From Chthoniobacter sp. (GTDB lineage Bacteria; Verrucomicrobiota; Verrucomicrobiia; Chthoniobacterales; Chthoniobacteraceae), in the NCBI GenBank assembly GCA_021414005.1, contig JAIOPH010000033.1:1-64000 (forward strand): a stretch of DNA of 64,000 bases, read 5' to 3'. Shown one piece after another: positions 1 through 9,216 of the stretch (its first letter is position 1; each line of letters starts with the position of its first letter). Both the position numbers and the translations under genes were made by a program. The notes under the pieces are model-generated. The model was not told where the DNA came from, made no database searches, and saw only the letters and a program-made list of their open reading frames with translations.

Positions 1-76
1 CCTTCACCCCACATCCGCTCTGCGCCTCCCTCAGTATCCCGATAATCTGTTCTTCGCTGAATCTGCTCTTTTTCAT
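1..76 (-). CDS. IS3-family transposase OrfA, N-terminal fragment
   Basis: Reverse translation from an ATG at 76 gives MKKSRFSEEQIIGILREAQ followed by SGCGVK before the window ends. This is the characteristic start of the small OrfA protein of IS3-family elements, the helix-turn-helix part that binds the terminal repeats. OrfB, the DDE integrase, would lie to the left of the window. Only 25 codons are visible, so family is clear but subgroup is not. Confidence 0.85.
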   Translation of the reverse strand, partial: MKKSRFSEEQIIGILREAQSGCGVK

Positions 77-136
77 TCGTTCTGCTCTTTTACCCAGCAG
101 AACTATATTTTTCCCACGTCCGCTTTTCCGGGCTCA
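1..136 (-). mobile_element. Outer end of an IS3-family insertion sequence (cut by window edge)
   Basis: The first 76 bases encode the start of an IS3-family OrfA on the minus strand. The non-coding stretch up to about 136 has the look of the element's outer end: read on the minus strand from 136 it begins TGAGCCCGGAAAAGCGGACG, with the TG start typical of IS3 inverted repeats. Autotransporter-repeat coding sequence starts directly beyond it, so the element appears to have landed inside that gene. The exact end at 136 is inferred; the other terminal repeat and the target duplication lie outside the window. Confidence 0.6.
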
Positions 137-140
137 GGTC

Positions 141-425
141 AGTGGCACCGCTGGCGCCGACACGCTGGGCACGGGCATCATCACGGGAGGACTGGTCTTC
201 ACCAACACCTCCGGAACTTACACCGTCGCGGGCGGAGCCTCGAACTATGCCCTCGATCTCTTGGGCGCGGTCACCATCAGCACGGCTTCGGGCGGTGGCG
301 CGAGCATCACGGCCCCGTTGGTCGTGAACGGATCTACGATCACGATGACCTTGGCAAGCGCTTTGTCGATCAGCCAATTGATCGCTGATGGAAACGGGAC
401 CACGCCCCTCAGTCCGAGCACATAG
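141..425 (+). pseudogene. Autotransporter-repeat fragment 1 (next to the IS)
   Basis: Open frame starting at the IS boundary, reading SGTAGADTLGTGIITGG and onward through beta-strand repeat sequence to a TAG at 423. It has no start codon of its own, consistent with being the middle of a passenger domain cut by the IS. The same frame reads on as repeat-like sequence (VTGFGNGALTLQGSGG) after the stop, then the frame shifts near 490. Confidence 0.6.
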
Positions 426-529
426 AATATGAGGGTTGGTTCGGTCACCGGCTTTGGAAATGGTGCCCTTACCTTGCAGGGCAGCGGAGGGGCGAAGTCA
501 CGGGGGTTATATCACTGCATAGCACTCCC

Positions 530-1549
530 GTGACCAAGACGGGGACGGGCACTTGGATACTCTCAAATTCCGCCAACTTTTGGATGGCCAACACAACCAT
601 CAGCCAGGGAACACTCAAAATGGGTGCGTCCAACGCGTTGGGCTACGGCACGAACGCGGTAGCCAGCCCGTCCAGCAGCCAACTGATCTTTTCAGCAACT
701 GATTCCAAGGCAACATTGGACCTCTACGGCTTCAATGAAACCGGAGGCCTGCTCGCGGGTGGTGGAGTCGGCGGCATCGGAACTGTTACCGACAATCTCG
801 CCAGCAGCACTGGAAGCCTGACTATTGGTTCCGGAGTTACGGCAAGTACAATGTTTGCCGGAAAAATCATGGACGGCGCTGGCGCTGGCCTGGTGGCCCT
901 GACCAAGATCGGCAACGGGATGCAGACCCTGAACGGCTCGGTCAGCCACACCTTCTCCGGCGGGATCAATTTGAACGGTGGGATATTGCTGCTGGATAAT
1001 CTCAACATGGCGACCCCGACGGATTTCGTGGGCAGCACGAATACTCTCGGGCTGGGTGGCGGCACACTCAGTATCAAGGGGAAGACCGGAGCGTTCACCA
1101 CCAACCAGACCATCGGCAACGTGACCGTGAACGCTGGCGGCGGCCAGATTCTCGGCGACAAGAATAGTGGCACGGCGCTCAATATCACCCTCGGCTCGCT
1201 CACCTCGACCGCTGCCGGTGGCAGCCTGGTCGTGAGTGCGGGCGGAACGCTAGCGAACAGTCCGGTCATCACCACCACCACCGACAAGGATGCCACGGGC
1301 ATCTACGGCGGGCGCACCGTTTACTTCGACGGCACGGCCAACACCGGCTACGACTGGGCCACCTCCTGGGGCGCCGGGCCTTACATGCTCGCGGCCTATG
1401 CCGGGATCCCACCCTGCCTACTTCCGGCGGTTCGTCTTCCACGAATTACGGCATTGCGGCCGGCATCACCGTCACGGGGAATCTCGCGGCCAATAGTCTT
1501 AAGATCGTCGGCTCCGGCACCGCTCTCGCGTTGGGCAGTAATACGCTGA
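530..1549 (+). pseudogene. Autotransporter-repeat fragment 2
   Basis: GTG-initiated frame with repeats such as TKTGTGTWILS and LTKIGNGMQTLNG. Homologous reading stops near 1405; the last 45 or so residues are out of frame and the true continuation (TNYGIAAGITVTGNLAANS) is in the frame of the next fragment. In-frame repeat-like sequence also runs upstream of the GTG to about 500, so the GTG is not a true start. Confidence 0.6.
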
Positions 1550-1875
1550 CGGTGAAATCCGGCGGCCTGCTTTCCACGGGAACCTCAGCTCAAACGATCT
1601 CTGGCACCGCTGGGGCGACTCGCCTGACCGCCAGCAACGGCAGCGGGGCCTACGAACTCGTCATCCATCAGTTCAACAGCGGTGGGCTGACCATCTCGGC
1701 TGTCATCGGTAATAACGGGGCCAATGCCGTGAATCTCACCAAGGCGGACACGCAGGCGCTGACGCTCTCCGTCAACAACACCTTCACGGGCCCCACCTAC
1801 GTCAACGGCGGCACGCTAACGATCAACGGCAGCAGTACCACCGCGGGCACTACGCTGGCACCGGGGTGGCGTTGA
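1531..1875 (+). pseudogene. Autotransporter-repeat fragment 3
   Basis: Frame containing LTVKSGGLLSTGTSAQTISG and NTFTGPTYVNGGTLTING, both standard repeat units. The frame is open and homologous back to about 1405, so the annotated start is arbitrary. The frame is lost at about 1860, next to a run of four G. Confidence 0.6.
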
Positions 1876-2264
1876 ACTTGGGTCGTGCATCGGCTCTGGG
1901 ATCATGGGATCTCACGATCAATGGTGGAACGCTCAACAACACGTCTGGAAGCACGATAACGCTGAACAGTGCACTAAATATCAACGGTGACTTCACCTTC
2001 ACCGGGGCCAGCGCCATCACCCAACAGACCGGAGCCGTCGCGTTGACTGGCAACCGCTATATCACCGTCGGCGGCGCTCTTACGCTCAACGTCAATATTG
2101 GCGGCACTGGTGGCATCATGAAGGCCGGAGCGGCCACACTGACCCTGGAGGCACCAACACCTACACCGGGGCAACTGTGGTTAACGCAGGCACACTGCAA
2201 CTCAACGGCAGCCTTGCCAGCACTATTGTCCGCATCGGCTTTGGCAACTCTAGTGCAACGCTGA
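1866..2264 (+). pseudogene. Autotransporter-repeat fragment 4
   Basis: Reads NLGRASALGSWDLTINGGTL and further repeat units, including GGIMKAGAATLTL. After about 2150 the homologous frame switches (GGTNTYTGATVVNAGTLQLN is in the next fragment), so the final 35 or so residues are spurious. Confidence 0.55.
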
Positions 2265-3130
2265 ATCTTGGTGCCAGCAACCTTCTGCCCAGCACCACGC
2301 AGATTGCGGTTGACGGTCAAGGTTCAGCCACCTTCAATCTGAACGGCTTCAATCAAACCATCGCCACCCTGGTGGTGGCAAGCAACAACGGGGGAACCAA
2401 GGCGGTGATCAGTGGCAGCGGCAGCAAACTGACACTGACCAACGGGATCATCACCTCGAACCACAACAACGGCGCCGGCGGCAACATCTCCGTCACCACC
2501 CTGGACCTCAACGGTGGCATCCAGAACTTCATCATTGGGACGCATACCACCCAAACCGGGACCTTCGCTGACCTGTTGATCTCCTCGGTGATTCAGAATG
2601 GCGGCATTAACATTGTCGGCACCTCGACGACTGCGGCCTTCGCGACGAATTGCGCGGTGACCCTCACCGGTGTCAACACCTACAGCGGTGCCACGACGAT
2701 TACCGCTGGAAAGCTCTGCATCGGCAATCAACTCGCCTTGCAGAACAGCCCACTGGTTACAACCACCGGAACCGCAATTTTGGGAGTCGCGCCCAACGCC
2801 AACACAGCCATCGTGGCTCCCACGACCGGCTCCTACACCTTTGGCGGCCTGATCGGCTGCAGGAATCATTTTACTCTTATTACGACGAACGCGACCAGTC
2901 TCAACAACTTGATTTTGAACCCGGGCTTGGGCCAGAGCTACAGCTACACCGGTGCCATCGCCAACGGTGCGGCGGGCATGACGCTGACCAAAAACGGCGC
3001 GGGCACCCAGATCCTCTCCAATGCTAACACCTACACCGGCGGCACCAATGTCAACGTAGGCACTCTGCTCTTGAGCGGGGCCTTTACCATGCCCTGGACG
3101 GGCACTCTGGCCGTGAATGCTGGGGGGTAA
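2177..3130 (+). pseudogene. Autotransporter-repeat fragment 5
   Basis: Longest clean stretch of the front half: NAGTLQLNGSLAST, LNLGASNLLPSTTQIAVDG, FNLNGFNQTIATLVV and GVNTYSGATTITAGKLCIG are textbook repeat units. The frame ends in a TAA created by a run of six G at 3122-3127. With five G the reading continues as NAGGNFSLGDGTARTTT. Confidence 0.65.
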
Positions 3131-3593
3131 TTTCAGCCTGGGAGACGGCACGGCGCGAACTACCACAGCGAATGGCGGCTTGACCATGACCAGCGGCTCC
3201 ACGCTGACCTTTGACTGGAATGCCGCTGCTGCGGACTCCCTCACCACCACTGCCATCGTGAATACGACTGGGGGAGACATCATTGGGATCGCCATCAATG
3301 GAACCAACACTCCGACTGGCGGCCGGTATGACGTGATCTCATCGAACCACGGTGCCAGCACGCTGGATAACGCCACTTAATTCCTGGCCAATAACAGCAA
3401 CTACACCGCGACGATGGGCAAGACCGCTCAGACCGTCACTATCGGCGGCTTTGCGAGTGCCACCGCGCTGACCAACGCCTACTGGACGAGAAACATCCTG
3501 GCGGCGGCGAACAGGGCCAATATAGATAATACATGGGCATTTTTCGACGGCGCAAAGTCCAACTGGTCCTCCTCGACCACCGCTATACCCTGA
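3117..3593 (+). pseudogene. Autotransporter-repeat fragment 6
   Basis: Continues the protein as NFSLGDGTARTTTANGG, passes an in-frame TAA at 3378, and resumes in the same frame as FLANNSNYTATMGKTAQTV then NAYWTRNILAAANRANIDNT to a TGA at 3591. The YWT...NW segment is the usual spacer before the last repeat block in this family. The frame then shifts into fragment 7. Confidence 0.6.
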
Positions 3594-5023
3594 CCGCGTT
3601 CACGCCTGGCTCCACGGCCAATGTCATTTTCGCCGCTGGTCAAACGGGAAAAGCCGAGCAGATCACGATGCTGGGGGCGGATGTGACCGTCAACAGTGTT
3701 ACCATTGATGACAGCACGGCCGTGAGCATCGGTGGAAGTAATACGCTTACGCTGCTCAGCACCTCAGGCTCGGCGGGCACAGCGGGCAGCCCAGGCAGCG
3801 CCATTTCGGTCACCGCCAATGCCGCCGCCCCCACGATCAGTTCACGCATCGCGCTGGGAGCCAGCCAGACCTGGAACGTGGCTAGCGGCAAGAACCTGAC
3901 CGTGAGAGGGGTGGTGGGTGGTGACTTTTCGCTCACCAAGGCAGATGCGGGCACCCTGACCCTCTCCGCTTCCAACACCTACACGGGCGGTACCATCATT
4001 AGCGCAGGCACGTTGAAAATCGGAAACGGGAGAGCCTTGGGTGCCATTGCCAGCCCTGTCAGTGTGACCAGTGGCGCGGTTCTGGACCTGAACGGCATCA
4101 CCATGATCGGAACCAACGCCCTGACCCTCAATGGCACCGGGATTTTTAGTAGCGGAGCATTGATCAACAGCAGCGGCTCGCTGGGAACGTATGCTGGTCA
4201 GGTGACATTGGGCAGTGCCATCAGCATCATCGCTGGCAGCGGTAAGACGCTCACCATGGACAATGCTTTGGCGACCCTGCCCCTCTCTGGAGCGAGCGCC
4301 TATACCGGACTGACGACGGTCCGCGGCGGCACCTTGCAATCGGGCATCGATAAAGCCATCAAGCCCGGTAACGCCGTGACCGTGTCTGCCACGGCAGCCG
4401 GGACGGCCTCCCTGGATCTGGCGGGCTTCAACCAAACCATCGGTGGCGCAGGCCTGAAGCTCGGCGGCAGCACCGCGACCAGCGTGGCGACCGTGATTAA
4501 CTCGGCGGGCACCAGCACCCTGACGCTCAGCGGCGGAGCCACCGCGCTGACTTACCTCGCGGCGAATGATCCGCTCGGAGCCACGATTTTCGTAGCCACG
4601 ATCAACCTGAATGGCGCGGCTCAGACCTTCCCGGTCGGCGACAGTTCCAGCACGACCAATGACGTGACCATCTCCTCAGCAGTGACCTCTGGCGGCGCCA
4701 GTGGTGGGGTGACCAAGGCAGGGACGGGCGTGCTGAAACTCGATGGCACGCAGAGTTACGACACGCTCACCGCCAATGCCGGCACGACCAATGTGAACGG
4801 CGCAGTTGGCACGGGCAGCGGGACAGCGGTGGTGGCGGTGACCAACAGCGGCACTACGCTGAAATTCGGCACGTTGAGCCAGACGCTCAGTTCGCTGACG
4901 ATCGGCGCAGGCTCGACCGTCATCTTCACTAGCGGCACAGCCACCGGCGCGCTGACCGGCGATGGCAAAGGCCCGGCCTTTAGCGGCGGCGCCGCCGTGG
5001 TGCCCGAGCCCGGCACGCTCTGA
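3533..5023 (+). pseudogene. Autotransporter-repeat fragment 7 ending in a PEP-CTERM motif
   Basis: Homology begins near PGSTANVIFAAGQ (about 3605) and runs through many repeat units (LTKADAGTLTLSASNTYTGG, LDLAGFNQTIGGAGLKLGG, VTKAGTGVLKLDG) to VVPEPGTL and a TGA at 5021. The PEP box is the sorting signal read by exosortase. In intact proteins a hydrophobic helix and arginine cluster follow; here they lie beyond the stop (see 5024-5075). Without them this version could not be anchored or sorted normally. Confidence 0.7.
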
Positions 5024-5075
5024 CTGCTGCTCGTCGGGTGCGCTCGGAATGCTCAATCGTCGTCGGCGGGCGTAA
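5024..5075 (+). pseudogene. Detached PEP-CTERM helix and arginine tail
   Basis: Directly after the stop at 5021 the original frame gives LLLVG, and after one further frame change the sequence from 5040 gives ALGMLNRRRRA and a TAA at 5073. Together with the upstream VPEPGTL this rebuilds a complete PEP-CTERM tail: PEP box, hydrophobic segment, R-rich end. The signal is therefore broken twice within about 20 bases. Confidence 0.7.
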
Positions 5076-5378
5076 ACCGAAGCAGGCACCGGATTGTGAT
5101 CGCCGGGAATAACGCGGGGGCAGCTCAATAGGTGATTTTTACATAAGGACAAAACTTTTCCGGGGCATCTTGGCGGGTATCCTTGGGGAAACGGGTGGTC
5201 GGAGTCTCGTAGTGGTGGGCTGTGGACTTAATAGTGGTAGAAAGCCGGGCGGTGCGCACCGCCCGGCTTTCATTGCACGGCCTGGGCATCGTGGTGCGAT
5301 GCGCGAGTGCGTGCTTTACGAGAGGCGTCACTTCGGGCTTCCAAAAGCGATCACCGCAGACCAAACGGAGGGATGAGC
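5076..5378 (+). other. Intergenic region, no gene seen
   Basis: About 300 bases between the broken surface-protein gene and the esterase. It holds the perfect palindrome at 5240-5271. A GGAGGG at 5367-5372, six bases before the ATG at 5379, is a good ribosome site and decides the start of the next gene. No convincing promoter boxes or small ORF were seen. Confidence 0.5.
5240..5271 (+). terminator. Perfect 32-base palindrome, probable transcription terminator
   Basis: The arm gaaagccgggcggtgc is followed immediately by its exact reverse complement, with no spacer. Folded as RNA it makes a very G+C-rich stem with a tiny loop. It lies about 165 bases after the end of the surface-protein gene and 107 before the esterase. 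There is only a short T run (CTTTC) after it, so a terminator is likely but not proven; a dyad protein site is the alternative. Confidence 0.55.
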
Positions 5379-6491
5379 ATGCGCCTTATTTTTTGGATCA
5401 CGATTTTCACCACGATGATGGCCGAGGTTGGCGGGATGGCGGCGGAGCTGGAGGTACCGCTGGAGCAGCAGGTTTTTCAGCGCAATGCGGAGGACTGGGC
5501 GGAGGTGCGGGTGGCGGGTGCGGTGCCGGGGGAGACGGGGTTGGTGGAGGCGAAGGCGAGCGTGGGCGAGGGTTGGCGGGGGCGGTCGGTGGAGTGGGCG
5601 ACGGTGGCGACGGGGGAGCAGATTAAGGCTGGAAAATTCAGCGGCGTGCTGAAGTTGGAAACCGGCGGCTGGTATGCGCTGACGGTGCGTTTTCGCAAGT
5701 CGGCGGATGATCCGGCGACGCTCGAAGAAATCACGGTGGCGCGCGTAGGAGTGGGGGATGTCTTCGTCACGGCCGGGCAGTCGAACTCCACGAATTTCGG
5801 CAGCGAGCGGCAGAAGTCGAATGGGACGCTGGCGGTGTATTTCGACGGGAAGAAATTCACGCAAGCCGCCGATCCGATGCCCGATTCCACGGGGCACGGC
5901 GGCACCCCGTGGCCGCTTCTCGGAGACATGATTTCACGCACCACGCGGGCACCGGTTTGCTTTCGCTCGGCCACCGTGAACTGGCTGCGGGTGCGGGAGT
6001 GGGTGCCGGGCGCGGGCTCGAAGAATCTCGAGCGGCTCGTGGAGCGCGTGAAATGGTTCGGCCCGGCCGGCATCCGCGCGGTGCTGTGGGTGCAGGGCGA
6101 GGCGGATACGGACGGGGCGGCGTCGCCTTCCACCACGGCGGAGGCGTATGAGCGCGATGCCACTACGATGATCCAGTCCAGCCGCGAGCAACTAGGCTGG
6201 CCGGTGGATTGGTTCGTGGCGGGAAACTCCTACATTCCGCCAAAGGGCGCGGAGCAGTGGAAGCCGGCGGCGGCGGCGATTTTGAGTGCGCAAAAGGCGC
6301 TCTGGGACAAAGGCATCGCGCGTCGCGGCCCGGATACAAACGACCTTGTTGGCGGCAGGGACGCGCTGAATTACCGACCCGACTCGATCCACTTTGGCCC
6401 GCGCGGACTGCTCGTGCATGCCGAGCGCTGGTTTGTCGCGCTCTGCGCGCAATACCAATGGGCCAACCCGGTTTCCTCCGCAAAAAAATGA
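5379..6491 (+). CDS. Secreted sialate O-acetylesterase-like esterase (SASA/DUF303 family)
   Basis: The protein of 370 residues starts with a signal peptide (MRLIFWITIFTTMMAEVGG, cut near MAA-EL). It carries the SGNH-type marks of the SASA esterase family: GQSN in AGQSNSTNFGS for the catalytic serine, WVQGEADT in the middle, and DSIHFGPRG near the C-terminus for the Asp-His pair. Such enzymes remove acetyl groups from sugars, in this phylum mostly on plant or algal polysaccharides; the actual substrate cannot be told. The ATG at 5379 is preferred over that at 5373 because the GGAGGG ribosome site abuts the earlier one. The next gene starts 13 bases after the stop, suggesting cotranscription. 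Confidence 0.8.
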   Translation: MRLIFWITIFTTMMAEVGGMAAELEVPLEQQVFQRNAEDWAEVRVAGAVPGETGLVEAKASVGEGWRGRSVEWATVATGEQIKAGKFSGVLKLETGGWYALTVRFRKSADDPATLEEITVARVGVGDVFVTAGQSNSTNFGSERQKSNGTLAVYFDGKKFTQAADPMPDSTGHGGTPWPLLGDMISRTTRAPVCFRSATVNWLRVREWVPGAGSKNLERLVERVKWFGPAGIRAVLWVQGEADTDGAASPSTTAEAYERDATTMIQSSREQLGWPVDWFVAGNSYIPPKGAEQWKPAAAAILSAQKALWDKGIARRGPDTNDLVGGRDALNYRPDSIHFGPRGLLVHAERWFVALCAQYQWANPVSSAKK

Positions 6492-6504
6492 GCCGCCTGC
6501 GGGT

Positions 6505-9216
6505 ATGACCAGAACCCGCCGATGGCTGCGCCGGGGCCTGCTCGCGCTCGTGCTCGGCGCGCTGCTCGCGGGTGGAGCGCTGTGGTGGGCGCACCGGCAT
6601 CTCGCGCGGCTGATCGTCGCGTCGTTCAACCGCACCTATCCCGGCCTCGAACTGACGGCGAAGGCGGCGGTGCTGAGCGGCCTCGGCGAGTTGGAACTGA
6701 AGTCGGTGCGCGTGCGGGTGCGGAGCGATGGCTCGGACGTGATGAAGGTTCCGTCGGCGAAATTGCGTTTCTCGTGGGGCGGTCTGCGCGCGCATTTCAT
6801 CCGCGAAGTAGTGATCGAGCAGCCGGGCGTGAAGGTGAGCGACGCCCTGCTGGCCGCGCTGCCGGCGGGCGGAACCGGCGGCGGAAGTGCGGACGCGGTG
6901 CCGTGGCGGATCGGGCATCTCGCGGTTAAAGGCGGCACCGGACGCTTCGATGTGGCGGCGCTCCCGTCGCTGCGGTTGGGCTTCGAGGTGGAGCTGAATG
7001 AACGCGAGGGCGCGAATGTTTTCACGGTCCACGCGCTGAGCGGGCGGACGCGGCCCGATGGCGTGGAGGTGCTGGCGCTGCCAGCGGTGCAAGTGCGGGC
7101 GTCGCTCGCGGATCTGCGCCAGCAAAGGATTCGCGACGTGACGATGGAGTCGCCGCGCGTGGTAATGACGGACGCGCTGCTGGCGGCGCTGCCGCCGACG
7201 AAGCCTGACGATCCAGCGCGGCCGGCGTGGACGGTGGACCGAGTGACCGTTCGGGATGGGCGGGCGCGCGTGGACCTGGCGGCGCGGCCGCGCGTGGAGT
7301 TTGGCTTTGATGCGAAAATGGAGAAAGCGGAGGATGGCGGGACGCCGCTGGCGCTCGTGCTTTCCGAGGTGCGGGTGCGGACGCGCGGGGATGACGCCGA
7401 GGCGCTTTCGATTCCGAGCGTGAAGGTCGCCGCAAGCTTGGAAGGACTGCGCGCGCAGCGTGTCGCCGAGGTGGTCATCGCCGAACCTCGCGTGACGGTG
7501 ACCGACGCGCTGCTGGCGGCATTTTCGCCGGGTGCCGAAGTCGTTCCGGCGGCACCGCCAGCGGAGCCGACCGCCGCGTGGACGCTGGAGCGCCTGGCGC
7601 TGACCGGCGGTCGCGCGAGTTTGGATGTGCGCGGCGCGCCACTGGTGCAGTGGCGCTTCGCGGCGCAGCTCGGCGAGGATTTGCTGCCGCCGCGTGAACC
7701 GCGCGAGCTGCAGGCGGCGGTGGATTTCACGGACATCGCGGTGCGGGCGCGGGGCGCAGCGGTGGAGCCGTTTCTGCGGGTGCCGGCGGTGCGGACAAAG
7801 TTTCGCCTGCCCGAGGTGCAGCGCGAGCATCGGCTGGCGTGGATGCAGGTCGAAGGCTTCGATTTCCGCTTCAACAAAATCTTCCGCGACCTGATCGCGA
7901 GTGGCGAAAAGCCCGCGCCGCCCGCGGCACCCAATACCGCGCCCGCCAGGCCCGCGCGCCCGTTTTCTATAGGCGAACTGCTGGTCACCGACGGCGGCAT
8001 TCACCTCGACGATCTCGGCCTCGGCCTGCCATCCATCGAGTGCCGGGTGAACACCGTTTTCCGCCACCTCGCGCTGGCACCGGACGCGGGCGTGGGCGGG
8101 CAGGAACTCCAGACGATCGAACTTTCGCGCCTCGCGCTGACTTCACCGCTCGATCCGTTCGTGTCGGTGCTCGCGCTCGACACCGTGTTCATCCGCTTCA
8201 CGCTGGCGGGCATCTGGCGGCGGGAAATCGAGGAGGTCGCCATCATCCGTCCGCGGCTGGATATTGGGCCCGATCTGTTTTGGTATGTGGATCGCGTGCA
8301 GAAAAACGCGAGCGCTGAGCCGGAGGTCGCCGCGCCCGCGCCGGAGGCTGGACCGGGCTGGCAGGTTCGGCGTTTCTCCGCGACTTCGGGGCAGCTTTTT
8401 CTCGCGCTCGAAGGGCACTCCGAAGTCGCGCTGCCGATGCCCTTCGAGTCGCACGCGGAGAACCTGAATTTCCAGAAGCTCAGCGATTTGCGGCTGAAGC
8501 TGAGCATCGAAATGCCGGAGCAAAATTACCACTATCCCGGCTACGAACTCGCGCTGACCGGCGTGGCCGGGCGGTTGGAATTCAGCCTGCCGCCGGAGCA
8601 GGGGCAGAACAATGTGGTGAACACGTTGCGGCTGCGCGAGGTTCGCTGGAAGCAGTTCCGCGGGCGCGACTGCTTTTTGTCCGTGACCTATGATGAGCGC
8701 GGCATCTACGGGAATCTCGGAGGCAAGGGGTACGGCGGAAACTTGAGCGGACAGTTCAACTTTCTGCTCGGCGGAGGCTCGCCGTGGAATGGCTGGATCT
8801 CCGGCACGCGCATCAATCTTCAGCCGATCACCGATGCGCTCGCGCCGGAAAAGTTTTCGCTGAGCGGGCCAGCGGATTTTCGCGTGACGGCCTCGGCGCG
8901 CGGGACGGAATTCGAGCAGGTGGTGGGCGACTTTTCCGCGAAGCGTGGGGGCCAGCTCCGCATCGGGAAAATTGATGATTTGCTCAAGGAGCTTCCCGGC
9001 GACTGGTCGGGCGTAAAGCGCGGCCTGTCGCGTATCAGCCTTGAGGCGTTGCGGGATTTCACCTACGACAGCGCGCATGGCGATTTTCGATTCCACGGGC
9101 GCGAGGGCGCTTTGCATCTCGATTTGCGCGGCCCCGGCGGCTCGCGCCGGGTGGAGCTGGATTTTCACGATGCCCCGCCGCGCCGCGGAGCCCGCGTAGC
9201 CGCGCAGCGACCATGA
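6505..9216 (+). CDS. AsmA-like inner-membrane-anchored envelope protein, YdbH-like
   Basis: 903 residues: a basic start and one membrane helix (about residues 11-28, GLLALVLGALLAGGALWWA), then a long periplasmic part of alternating hydrophobic beta-strand sequence. The C-terminal third (GIYGNLGGKGYGGNLSGQFN, then SGPADFRVTASARG) has the look of AsmA/TamB-type bridge proteins thought to carry lipids across the periplasm. E. coli YdbH has similar length and lies in an operon with ynbE and ydbL. Here the next gene, overlapping by four bases, looks like YnbE and YdbL joined. That context is the main reason for calling it YdbH-like. Residues 106-341 contain a unit repeated three times. The start was taken at the ATG before TRTRRWLRRG, after the upstream stop. 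Confidence 0.65.
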   Translation: MTRTRRWLRRGLLALVLGALLAGGALWWAHRHLARLIVASFNRTYPGLELTAKAAVLSGLGELELKSVRVRVRSDGSDVMKVPSAKLRFSWGGLRAHFIREVVIEQPGVKVSDALLAALPAGGTGGGSADAVPWRIGHLAVKGGTGRFDVAALPSLRLGFEVELNEREGANVFTVHALSGRTRPDGVEVLALPAVQVRASLADLRQQRIRDVTMESPRVVMTDALLAALPPTKPDDPARPAWTVDRVTVRDGRARVDLAARPRVEFGFDAKMEKAEDGGTPLALVLSEVRVRTRGDDAEALSIPSVKVAASLEGLRAQRVAEVVIAEPRVTVTDALLAAFSPGAEVVPAAPPAEPTAAWTLERLALTGGRASLDVRGAPLVQWRFAAQLGEDLLPPREPRELQAAVDFTDIAVRARGAAVEPFLRVPAVRTKFRLPEVQREHRLAWMQVEGFDFRFNKIFRDLIASGEKPAPPAAPNTAPARPARPFSIGELLVTDGGIHLDDLGLGLPSIECRVNTVFRHLALAPDAGVGGQELQTIELSRLALTSPLDPFVSVLALDTVFIRFTLAGIWRREIEEVAIIRPRLDIGPDLFWYVDRVQKNASAEPEVAAPAPEAGPGWQVRRFSATSGQLFLALEGHSEVALPMPFESHAENLNFQKLSDLRLKLSIEMPEQNYHYPGYELALTGVAGRLEFSLPPEQGQNNVVNTLRLREVRWKQFRGRDCFLSVTYDERGIYGNLGGKGYGGNLSGQFNFLLGGGSPWNGWISGTRINLQPITDALAPEKFSLSGPADFRVTASARGTEFEQVVGDFSAKRGGQLRIGKIDDLLKELPGDWSGVKRGLSRISLEALRDFTYDSAHGDFRFHGREGALHLDLRGPGGSRRVELDFHDAPPRRGARVAAQRP
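6820..7527 (+). repeat. Three coding repeats of about 110 residues inside the AsmA-like protein
   Basis: The core P-x-V-x-V-(S/T)-D-A-L-L-A-A occurs at residues 107-118, 217-228 and 328-339: GVKVSDALLAALP, RVVMTDALLAALP and RVTVTDALLAAF. The aspartates are 110 and 111 residues apart. Other matched positions are LPAVQVRASLADLRQQRI against IPSVKVAASLEGLRAQRV, and GTGRFDVAALPSLRLGF against GRARVDLAARPRVEFGF. This is an internal duplication of a beta-rich module, probably lengthening the bridge. Confidence 0.8.

Larger units (their letters stand above)
137..5075 (+). pseudogene. Giant autotransporter-repeat/PEP-CTERM surface protein, multiply frameshifted
   Basis: Six overlapping frames read as one protein made of autotransporter-associated beta-strand repeats: recurring LTKTGxGTxxLSxxNTYTGGTxI, AGTLxLNG and LDLNGFNQT units rich in G, S, T, N. 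It would be a secreted parallel beta-helix surface protein, roughly 1,640 residues long if restored. The path changes frame at about 490, 1405, 1860, 2150, 3125, 3594 and 5036, and has in-frame stops at 423 (TAG), 3378 (TAA) and 5021 (TGA). The 5' end is lost to the IS element at 1-136. The break at 3122-3127 is a run of six G; removing one G restores GNFSLGDGT. Either decay after the IS insertion or a poorly sequenced locus explains this. The family is clear; a specific ligand or role cannot be given. Confidence 0.85.

Noticed and set aside
1..5075. Repeated DNA units in the autotransporter region read as a CRISPR or satellite array
   Set aside because: Similarity is at the protein level (degenerate beta-strand repeats), with no regular repeat-spacer pattern in the DNA.
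6163..8067. 634-codon minus-strand ORF opposite the AsmA-like gene
   Set aside because: Composition is dominated by Arg, His, Ala as expected from the reverse of G+C-rich coding sequence; no motif; the plus strand carries a coherent protein with a signal helix and an ATGA overlap.
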